Source: Ignavibacteriaceae bacterium
GTDB lineage: Bacteria; Bacteroidota; Ignavibacteria; Ignavibacteriales; Ignavibacteriaceae
Direction: 5' to 3'
Length of the DNA: 6,058 nt
NCBI GenBank assembly: GCA_023231105.1
Contig: JALNWB010000208.1
Span: forward strand, 1 to 6,058
Numbering within the stretch: position 1 is the first letter of the stretch; each line of letters starts with the position of its first letter. Below, piece after piece: positions 1-5,979 of this stretch. Made by a program: the position numbers and the translations under genes. Under the pieces are notes generated by a model. It ran no database searches. It was not told the DNA's origin and was given only the letters and a program-made list of their open reading frames with translations.

Positions 1-1288
1 AAAAAGATAAAAATCCGGCTGTAACTCCCATACCCATATTTGAAATATCGTGAACTGCGGAATAATATCTGTTCACAACTTGCGGATCAGGGAAGAGTAA
101 TAATGCTTTATGCGAGCTGTAAATGCCTGTAGGTGAGCCCCAAACATTTCCGGTAATTACGGAATTAATTTTTTTGTCGCTCGCTCCGTTTTCATCTCCG
201 GTTGTGTAAAGAGCTTCAATCGATATTTTGTCATTTGTGGTCTGTCCATATTTATATGCTACCGAAGCGTTTGCGGCAACGCCGAAAATATCGGCATATT
301 TTTTTGCTGTTGAATTGTCGCTAATTGTATCTACTGTTCCAAGGTTTGCAATTACATACGCATCCGCCCACCATCTTTCGGCAAGAAATTCACGGTTGTA
401 AGCTGCGTGCGTTCCGAGCCACAAAATATTCGCTTCATATTTTTGAGATGGAAAACTAAGCCGTACAGCGCCGTTATATTGCGCAAGCCCGCTGTTTAAG
501 CCTTGCCCAAGCACAGAAATTCCGCCGGAGTTTTTACCTCTGTCCCAAACAAACCAAGAATCGGCACCAACTTCAATCAAAGGATGAACGCGGGATTCGA
601 TATCAAACATCCATAACGCAACATCATCATTTTCTTGAATGATATTTTCATACAATTGAAAATAACCAAAGCGCGCTTGTGTGGTTTCATTTAAATTTCC
701 GAAAACACTAATGCCCACAGCTTGCGTTCCCCAAAACGAAAGTTTGTAGGAACTGTTTTGATATGTGCTTACAGCGGTTTGGTTGGGATCGCGAACGTTA
801 TCAAACATTCTCTGCAAACCAATGACAACATTCCAATCTGCATTTTTCGGCTTTATATCGATGTTTGCAAGAAGTGTTTGCAAGTTTACTTGTCCCGCAT
901 TAATTCCGCCGCCATTGTTTCCGCCAACGCCATAAGCGGCATCGCCCCACGTCATATCAATTTTAAATAAACTCCTAAACGTTGCTACTCCATCAAGAAT
1001 TTGCGGAGTATAAATAAACATCGGAACAAAACGCTGTTCAAAATAGGAAGATGTTTTAACGGAAGTGTTGGTAGTATTTGGCCCAAACAACCGTCCGATA
1101 ATTTGCCCGCGCAGCAATTCATTTGTCGGTGCAATATTAGAAGCGGTTCCGCGGCTGAACCAATATCCGATAAATTTAAATTCCGGCGTTTTTGCATCTG
1201 GAATTTTTTTTACTAGCGCATCTTGTCCGTTACTATTTGGAACCACAAAGAAAATGCACACTAAAAAGAGAAGCAGTTTGAATTTCAT
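1..1288 (-). CDS. Outer-membrane beta-barrel porin, possibly alginate-export-like (3' end missing)
   Basis: An open frame of 429 codons runs from an ATG at 1288 to the left edge without a stop, so the C-terminus is missing. The N-terminus is a signal peptide (MKFK, then a hydrophobic run to about residue 17). Cleavage is likely after G21 (S19-N-G, then Q22). The mature part alternates short amphipathic, aromatic-rich strands with Asn/Gly/Asp-rich turns, as in outer-membrane beta-barrels. Examples are the stretches around residues 81-95, 105-115 (including WGDAAYG), 151-161, 181-197 and 204-213. A Gly/Asn-rich stretch at 120-132 looks like a surface loop. The overall pattern resembles alginate-export or porin-type barrels of Bacteroidota/Ignavibacteriota, but the family is tentative and the substrate unknown. 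A good Shine-Dalgarno (AGGAGA) lies 8 bases upstream of the start. The gene follows the lipoprotein gene across a hairpin and may supply the outer-membrane passage for the operon's substrate or product. Confidence 0.72.
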   Translation of the reverse strand, partial: MKFKLLLFLVCIFFVVPNSNGQDALVKKIPDAKTPEFKFIGYWFSRGTASNIAPTNELLRGQIIGRLFGPNTTNTSVKTSSYFEQRFVPMFIYTPQILDGVATFRSLFKIDMTWGDAAYGVGGNNGGGINAGQVNLQTLLANIDIKPKNADWNVVIGLQRMFDNVRDPNQTAVSTYQNSSYKLSFWGTQAVGISVFGNLNETTQARFGYFQLYENIIQENDDVALWMFDIESRVHPLIEVGADSWFVWDRGKNSGGISVLGQGLNSGLAQYNGAVRLSFPSQKYEANILWLGTHAAYNREFLAERWWADAYVIANLGTVDTISDNSTAKKYADIFGVAANASVAYKYGQTTNDKISIEALYTTGDENGASDKKINSVITGNVWGSPTGIYSSHKALLLFPDPQVVNRYYSAVHDISNMGMGVTAGFLSF

Positions 1289-1296
1289 TTTTTCTG

Positions 1297-1302
1297 TCTC
1301 CT
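1297..1302 (-). promoter_or_regulatory. Shine-Dalgarno of the porin gene, abutting a U-tract
   Basis: On the minus strand this reads AGGAGA, 8 bases before the ATG at 1288, and it fixes that start. It directly follows the six-T run at 1303-1308 that trails the large hairpin. Termination or ribosome loading on this gene is therefore closely tied to that structure. Confidence 0.75.
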
Positions 1303-1371
1303 AAAAAATCTTAATCATAATCCCAATCTTAATCCACCGAGGGGATGATTAAGAGAAAGATTATGATCAAG
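1303..1371 (-). terminator. Long hairpin plus U-tract between lipoprotein and porin genes (terminator or attenuator)
   Basis: In the minus-strand RNA, 1371-1359 pairs with 1322-1310 over 13 base pairs with a single G-U wobble. An inner stem, 1354-1347 with 1334-1327, pairs perfectly over 8. The two are separated by a 4 x 4 segment that can form two U-G pairs, and the loop is 12 bases (1346-1335). One base after the stem comes UUUUUU (1308-1303). The wobble would be an A-C mismatch in a plus-strand RNA and no T-run follows on that strand, so the structure belongs to minus-strand transcription. It begins 15 bases past the lipoprotein stop and ends just before the porin Shine-Dalgarno. It could be an intrinsic terminator, a partial attenuator setting the porin level, or a 3'-end stabilising or processing hairpin. 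The sequence does not distinguish these. Confidence 0.7.
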
Positions 1372-1386
1372 AAGAAAAATTACTTA

Positions 1387-2169
1387 TTATTTAACGTACT
1401 TTTGGATATACCAATTATATTTAACACCTCCAATTGTCGTACTTCCCAGTCCACCAGCAGCGGTAGGAGCAGAAACACCTGCTAATGCCGGTGAAGTTTG
1501 AATAACTTCATAAGACATATTTGTACCGCTAATAACATAAATACCTGTTGCTGTTACAGTTGATGGGGTTGCCTGGTTAGCAACGATAGAGTAAACTTTT
1601 GCGCCTTTTGTAAATGAAGTTGACAAAGTATCGTTGTAAGTTGATTCAGTATAAGTGTAGGTTCCGGTAAATGTTGTGGTTACATTAGAGCTGTCTGTTT
1701 GAACAACCGTATAAGATTGGTTGTCGTTAAACGTGGCAACTATTTTCTTCACTTTGAACGGAGCAAATTTTAATCCCAGGGCAACATTAGCACCATCAGA
1801 AACCCATGTACCAACAAGATTAGTTAAGATTTTAAAATCAGTTGAAGCAGTAACGCTCGATTTTGTTACTTTAATTTTAATATTCCCTTCAACTACAAGA
1901 GCAGGCACTTTTGTTTTAATTTGGGTACCACCGATGATTGTATCTATCGTCGCAGTAACTGTACCAAATTCAACCTTTAGAGCAGTCTTATCTGTTCCAA
2001 AATTTGTCCCGGTTATTGTTACAACAGTACCTTCATTCCCTTGAATAGGCGCTACACTTGAAACGCTAACGTCTGAAGCTGGTGGTGTAACAACCGTTTC
2101 ATCATCTTTTTTACAAGATGTGAAAAGAACAGAGAAAGAAAAGAACAAAAGCAAGAGAGACTTTTTCAT
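1387..2169 (-). CDS. Surface-type lipoprotein with IPT/TIG domain and lipocalin-like C-terminal domain
   Basis: This is a 260-residue protein with a type II signal peptide: MKKS, a hydrophobic stretch, then lipobox LFTSC with the lipidated Cys at 19. The residues after Cys are KKDDE. This matches the K-(D/E)-(D/E) lipoprotein export signal known to send Bacteroidota lipoproteins to the cell surface, so surface exposure is likely. After a short linker, residues about 35-113 look like an IPT/TIG immunoglobulin-like domain (GxxVTITGTNFG near 47-58, then alternating beta strands). Residues about 117-257 begin NLVGTW and continue as short Thr/Val/Tyr-rich strands. This resembles the lipocalin-like domains common in such lipoproteins, but it is a weak fold guess. 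No catalytic motif is visible. An AAGGAG site sits 5 bases upstream of the ATG. The gene starts 20 bases after the acyl-CoA synthetase stop, so it is probably co-transcribed. A role in binding a ligand at the surface beside the barrel protein is inference. Confidence 0.85.
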   Translation of the reverse strand: MKKSLLLLFFSFSVLFTSCKKDDETVVTPPASDVSVSSVAPIQGNEGTVVTITGTNFGTDKTALKVEFGTVTATIDTIIGGTQIKTKVPALVVEGNIKIKVTKSSVTASTDFKILTNLVGTWVSDGANVALGLKFAPFKVKKIVATFNDNQSYTVVQTDSSNVTTTFTGTYTYTESTYNDTLSTSFTKGAKVYSIVANQATPSTVTATGIYVISGTNMSYEVIQTSPALAGVSAPTAAGGLGSTTIGGVKYNWYIQKYVK

Positions 2170-2174
2170 ACGAA

Positions 2175-2180
2175 CTCCTT
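2175..2180 (-). promoter_or_regulatory. Shine-Dalgarno of the lipoprotein gene
   Basis: On the minus strand this reads AAGGAG, with 5 bases before the ATG at 2169. It occupies most of the 20-base gap after the synthetase stop, which leaves no room for a full separate promoter. The near-consensus match is also a taxonomic hint, because typical Bacteroidota genes seldom have one. Confidence 0.75.
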
Positions 2181-2189
2181 TTATTGATG

Positions 2190-3707
2190 TTATTGTATTT
2201 TTGTTTGTTGATAAATTTTCAACAATTTCTTTTTGTCAATTTTCCCGGCATCCGTTTTCGGAAGAGTGTCGAGAAATTGAACATATTTTGGAATTTTATA
2301 CTTTGCCAAATTTCCTTTGCAAAAATCAAGTGCAGCATTTTCATCCAGAGAGTTTTTACTATTTAAAACGATAAATGCTTTGCCAACCTCGCCCCATTTT
2401 TCATCGGGAATGCCAATCACAGCAACTTCTTTAATAAGATTGTTTGTGTAAAGAAATTTTTCTATTTCCGCGGGATAGACATTTTCTCCACCGCTGATGT
2501 ACATGTTTTTTTTACGGTCAACGACAAAATAATATCCGTCGTCATCACGTTTTACTAAATCACCGGTATGGAAAAAACCGTCTGTTATAGATTCCAATGT
2601 TTCTTTTTCTTTTCTCCAATAACCGGGAGTAACAACGGGAGATTTCATCCATAATTCTCCAACTTCATTATTGACGCATTCAATTCCGTTTTCAGTTACA
2701 ATTTTCGGTTCAACATAAAAATTCGGAAAACCGATTGAACCTTTTTTTCTGATTGCATCGTCTTGATGAAGCGAAAAACAATTTGGACCAACTTCGGTTA
2801 AACCGTAACCCTGCCGGATGTAAACTCCTTTTTGATGCCAGATATTTATTAAAGGAATCGGCATTGGAGCGCCGCCAACAATTGCATATCGAACAGAAGA
2901 GAGATCAACTTGCTTAAAATATTCCAGGTCGGACATCATTTGCAGCATCGTAGGAACACCGAACATAATTGTTGTCCGTTCTTTTTCCATCAGTTTCAAA
3001 ATTAATTCCGCATCAAAATTTTGCAGTAGCGTATGAGAACCGCCGTGAAGCAAAAACGGAGTAAATAATACATTCCATCCGCCGGTATGAAAGAACGGTG
3101 CGTAACTCTGCGTGTGGTCTTGCGAGTTTAGATCAAGCCGCAAGCCTGTGTTGATAGCGTTCCAGAAAAGCATTTGATGATTTATCATCACACCTTTTGA
3201 TAGTCCGGTTGTACCGGCGGTGTAAAGGATCATCGCTAAATCGTCATTGATAAAAATTCTTGCTGGAGAAAAATCTTTTTCAGTTACTTCATCAATTAAA
3301 AATGGAGTTATGGTTTCAATCTTTTTTTGAACGGGAATATTTTTCAGTGTTTGTAATTTTTTGATCTGTTCGGAATATTCCTCTTCATAAAAAAAGATTT
3401 TCGGCTCCGCATCTTTTATTAATGTGTCAAGCTCGCGCGGAGTTAAACGAAAATTTAGCGGAACTAAAATTGCTCCACATTTAATACATGCTAAAAATAG
3501 TAGAACATATTCGGCGCGATTCTTTGAATAGACAGCGATTCTTTCACCTTCTTTGACTCCAACTTCTTTAGTAAGATAATTCGCCAACGCATTTGTTCGT
3601 TGGTTAAACTGAAGAAACGTCCATTCCAAACTTCCGTTGTATTCACGCAGAAAGAATTTGTTTGGCGTGTAATACGCCCATTTAGCAAGCCAATCCGTTT
3701 GCATCAT
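2190..3707 (-). CDS. AMP-forming acyl-CoA synthetase (fatty-acid/carboxylate-CoA ligase, FadD-like)
   Basis: A complete 505-residue member of the ANL (acyl-CoA synthetase) superfamily. It activates a carboxylic acid with ATP to an acyl-AMP and passes the acyl group to CoA. Core motifs appear in order: the phosphate-binding loop YTAGTTGLSKG (162-172), FFHTGGWN (205-212), YGLTE (301-305), TGD (381-383), DRKK (397-400), ISGGENVYPAEIE (404-416), and PKTDAGKI (483-490), in which K489 is the expected adenylation lysine. The length fits single-domain bacterial medium/long-chain ligases such as the FadD13 type. No carrier or other domain is fused. The phosphate loop departs slightly from the usual TSGTTGxPKG (Ala for Ser at 164, Ser for Pro at 170). 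The substrate cannot be read from the sequence. The start overlaps the MFS stop as ATGA, with GGAG 8 bases upstream. A second ATG follows immediately, so the start could shift by one codon. Confidence 0.93.
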   Translation of the reverse strand: MMQTDWLAKWAYYTPNKFFLREYNGSLEWTFLQFNQRTNALANYLTKEVGVKEGERIAVYSKNRAEYVLLFLACIKCGAILVPLNFRLTPRELDTLIKDAEPKIFFYEEEYSEQIKKLQTLKNIPVQKKIETITPFLIDEVTEKDFSPARIFINDDLAMILYTAGTTGLSKGVMINHQMLFWNAINTGLRLDLNSQDHTQSYAPFFHTGGWNVLFTPFLLHGGSHTLLQNFDAELILKLMEKERTTIMFGVPTMLQMMSDLEYFKQVDLSSVRYAIVGGAPMPIPLINIWHQKGVYIRQGYGLTEVGPNCFSLHQDDAIRKKGSIGFPNFYVEPKIVTENGIECVNNEVGELWMKSPVVTPGYWRKEKETLESITDGFFHTGDLVKRDDDGYYFVVDRKKNMYISGGENVYPAEIEKFLYTNNLIKEVAVIGIPDEKWGEVGKAFIVLNSKNSLDENAALDFCKGNLAKYKIPKYVQFLDTLPKTDAGKIDKKKLLKIYQQTKIQ

Positions 3708-3719
3708 ATTTTTTGCTCC
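3704..3719 (-). promoter_or_regulatory. Stop/start overlap ATGA with internal Shine-Dalgarno, transporter to ligase
   Basis: The ligase ATG (3707-3705) shares bases with the transporter TGA (3706-3704). The ligase ribosome site GGAG (3719-3716) lies within the last codons of the transporter. This arrangement usually gives translational coupling and shows the two genes share one mRNA. Confidence 0.8.
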
Positions 3720-4960
3720 AGGCTTTTACTTGCTTTATAAAGTATTATGCCGGCTGTAAGCGCAGCAAGCGGAGCCAACAATAATGTTACTCTCATTATT
3801 TCAGGATTAGCTGAAACTTTCAAAACATCATTTATTTTTCCGAAAATTGGCGGAGCGATTCCATATCCGATTACATTAACAGTAAAGAAATATAAACCAA
3901 CAGCCAAACCACGCAAATATGGACCGGCAATGTCATTTACATCTGCCGCAGCGGGACCAAGCCATGATAATGTTAATGCAAGAAGAATGGTGATACAAAT
4001 TATTTGTAAGGAAAGTATTGATGTATTTAATAAGATCAACCAAACGGGAATACATAAAAATGCGATCATGCTTGTAAACTGTAGTCGTCCGCCTATTCGT
4101 TTTGCTTTGAATTTATCAGCAAACCATCCTCCAAGAATTGTTCCCGGAAGCCCGCCGATCAATGTTCCGATACCGATCAACAAACCGATTTCGGATATTG
4201 CCATTTTCTGTGTTCTTACTAAAAATGTCGGTATCCAAATTGAAACGCTGTTGGCAGATACTGCAAAAAAAGCATACCCGACTAAAATGTAGCGAAGCGG
4301 AACGTTTTGAAAAAGAAGTTTCCAATTTTTTTTCAGGTGTTCTTTCGGTGCATCACTAATTCCTCTTTGAGGTTCTTTTAAAAACAAAATCAAAATGACA
4401 AAGATTAATCCCGGAAAACCTAAAAAGTAAAATGCGTACCGCCAGCTAAGCGCATCACTGATCCAACCACCAAAGAAAAAAGCAACGCCGGTTCCAATTG
4501 CAATTCCTGAAGAAAAAACAGCTTGAACAGTAGCTCTCATCTTCGAAGGGAAATAATCACTAAGCAATGATAACGCAGCTGGACCCAATGAAGCTTCGCC
4601 AATTCCGACCATCATTCTACAAATAAAAATTGTCCAAAAACCTGTTGCAAAACCAGTTAAGCCGGAAAAAATACTCCATACGGCTAAACCAAATGCTATC
4701 AACTTTTTTCTCGAAACTTTGTCCGCCATTCTTCCAAACGGAATTCCGAGTGCGGTATAGAAAATTACGAAAGACGTTGCCCCAAGCAATGCCAGTTCAA
4801 GATCGCTAAACTGTAATTCTTTTTTTATCGGTGTAAATAAAATGTAAATCAAAACACGGTCAACAAAATTCATTACATAAATTAAAGTTAAAAGAGTCAA
4901 AGCATACCACGCGTACGTTGGTATGGAAAATTTTGTTTCGCTGTTGCTTTGAGCCGTCAT
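3704..4960 (-). CDS. MFS transporter, Spinster-like (Spns) type
   Basis: An inner-membrane carrier of 418 residues from the ATG at 4960, with about 12 hydrophobic segments in two six-helix halves joined by a polar loop near residues 195-220. Helix 1 carries NFVDR (31-35). The cytoplasmic loop between helices 2 and 3 has the MFS motif A form GRMADKVSRKK (76-86), echoed in the second half by GGWFADKFKAKR (277-288). Helix 4 and its continuation hold the GIGEAS pattern (119-124) followed by SDYFP and R. The NxVDR and GEAS pair is the pattern of Spinster-like transporters, whose known members move lipids or are proton-coupled. Acidic D34 and E122 and basic R35 are retained. The substrate and direction are unknown; the acyl-CoA enzymes nearby point to a carboxylate or lipid-like compound. 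An in-frame TTG at 4975 would add five residues and overlap the upstream stop as TTGA. I prefer the ATG because the TTG has no Shine-Dalgarno, while a weak GAG precedes the ATG by 10 bases. Confidence 0.9.
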   Translation of the reverse strand: MTAQSNSETKFSIPTYAWYALTLLTLIYVMNFVDRVLIYILFTPIKKELQFSDLELALLGATSFVIFYTALGIPFGRMADKVSRKKLIAFGLAVWSIFSGLTGFATGFWTIFICRMMVGIGEASLGPAALSLLSDYFPSKMRATVQAVFSSGIAIGTGVAFFFGGWISDALSWRYAFYFLGFPGLIFVILILFLKEPQRGISDAPKEHLKKNWKLLFQNVPLRYILVGYAFFAVSANSVSIWIPTFLVRTQKMAISEIGLLIGIGTLIGGLPGTILGGWFADKFKAKRIGGRLQFTSMIAFLCIPVWLILLNTSILSLQIICITILLALTLSWLGPAAADVNDIAGPYLRGLAVGLYFFTVNVIGYGIAPPIFGKINDVLKVSANPEIMRVTLLLAPLAALTAGIILYKASKSLEQKI

Positions 4961-4971
4961 AATTTTATTTC

Positions 4972-5961
4972 TCAATATTTATAAATTGCATTTGCAAATG
5001 CTAGTCCGCCGCCCGAACCCATAAAACAAAGTAAATCTCCCTTTCGCACTTTCCCCTTTTTTACTGCGTCATCAAACGCCATTGGAATACAGGCGGAACC
5101 GGTATAGCCATATTTATGCATGATCGTGTGTGCTTTCGCCTTTTCAACTCCAAGATTGTCTAGGGTTTCCCAAATGGTGTTAATGTTAATTTGAGTAAAG
5201 AAATAGTGATCTATTTGCGAAGGAAGGATATTAATTTCTTCGCACGATTCTTTAATCATTCTTGTCCAGGTTTTAGGATTAATTTCTTTCGGAAATTTTT
5301 TCACAAATTTTAGTAAATGGTCTTTGTTCTCGACGACTTCATGTGTTACCGGCATATGCGTTCCACCGGCATAAATTCCCATCCAATCACTGTACTGTCC
5401 ATCGGTAAAAAGTGAGCCCGTCAAGAATCCCCTTTCGGAATTTATTTCTGATTTTAAAACTACTGCACCAGCACCATCGGCAAAAAGTGTGACGGTTTTT
5501 TTGTCTGTTAAGTCCAAATATTTACTCATCGCATAAGCGCCGATGACCAAAACGTAATTATATTTTTCATCGGCTTTAATAAACTTTCCTGCTGTATCCA
5601 ACGCAGTTACAAAGCCTGCGCAAGCTGTGTTGATATCAAATGTTCCTGCTTTTTTTGCTCCGATTCTATACTGAACAACTGACGCTGTAGAGGGAGAAAT
5701 GTATTCAGGTGTATCGGTTGCAACAATTAAAAGATCAAGTTGTTCTGCGGAAATTTGTGCAGACTCTAAGGCTTTCAAAGCTGCATTAACGGCTAAATCA
5801 GCCGTTGATTGATTTTTTGCACACCATCTTCTTTCGCGAATTGTTAGATTTTCTCTTAGCCAAGTGTCAACATCTTCTCCCAATAGTTCATTAAAAAAAG
5901 AATTCGGAATTATTCTTTCCGGCACGTAAGAACCCGAACCGACAATTAAGGAATTTCTCAT
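4972..5961 (-). CDS. KAS III (FabH)-like thiolase-fold enzyme with altered catalytic residues
   Basis: A complete 329-residue protein of typical FabH length. The fold markers are the N-terminal IVGSGSYVPERIIPN (5-19), TDTPEYISPSTAS (83-95), DINTACAGF (109-117) with the nucleophile C114, FADGAGAVVL (160-169), YAGGTHMP (197-204) and a C-terminal GSGGGLAFANA (315-325). Family members load an acyl group on the Cys and condense it with malonyl-ACP, or transfer it. The stretch from IDHYFFTQIN onwards aligns without gaps to my recollection of the E. coli FabH C-terminus. In that alignment FabH His244 falls on T256 and Asn274 on Y286, within GYTGSAC. The residues around them are well kept (Q257, N259, P293), so this looks like a distinct subfamily rather than decay. 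The reaction is therefore uncertain: acyl transfer, non-decarboxylative condensation or cleavage are possible. The ATG at 5961, with GGA 7 bases upstream, is chosen over an in-frame TTG at 5973. It lies 18 bases after the SDR stop. Confidence 0.88.
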   Translation of the reverse strand: MRNSLIVGSGSYVPERIIPNSFFNELLGEDVDTWLRENLTIRERRWCAKNQSTADLAVNAALKALESAQISAEQLDLLIVATDTPEYISPSTASVVQYRIGAKKAGTFDINTACAGFVTALDTAGKFIKADEKYNYVLVIGAYAMSKYLDLTDKKTVTLFADGAGAVVLKSEINSERGFLTGSLFTDGQYSDWMGIYAGGTHMPVTHEVVENKDHLLKFVKKFPKEINPKTWTRMIKESCEEINILPSQIDHYFFTQININTIWETLDNLGVEKAKAHTIMHKYGYTGSACIPMAFDDAVKKGKVRKGDLLCFMGSGGGLAFANAIYKY

Positions 5962-5979
5962 AATTTTTTCCAAACTGAA

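Noticed and set aside
722..1304. Several short plus- and minus-strand frames within the barrel gene
   Set aside because: They overlap a continuous 429-codon minus-strand frame with a signal peptide and good ribosome site. That frame runs off the left edge, so the short frames look more prominent than they are.
1314..1319. TATGAT on the minus strand, resembling a -10 promoter box before the porin gene
   Set aside because: It lies inside the 3' arm of the hairpin, and no matching -35 hexamer is visible about 17 bases upstream. Chance in AT-rich DNA is enough to explain it.
1310..1371. The intergenic hairpin as a bidirectional terminator
   Set aside because: There is no gene converging from the plus side and no T-run follows the stem on the plus strand. 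One pair is also lost when read as plus-strand RNA.
1721..2044. Open plus-strand frame opposite the lipoprotein gene
   Set aside because: It mirrors the TIG-domain coding sequence, whose protein has clear signal and domain features. The antisense product has none.
2120..2374. Plus-strand frame across the lipoprotein/ligase junction
   Set aside because: It overlaps two confident minus-strand genes and its product is low in recognisable features.
3747..4292. Open plus-strand frame of 181 codons opposite the transporter gene
   Set aside because: It is fully antisense to well-conserved membrane helices of the MFS gene. Its product has no recognisable domain and no Shine-Dalgarno was seen.
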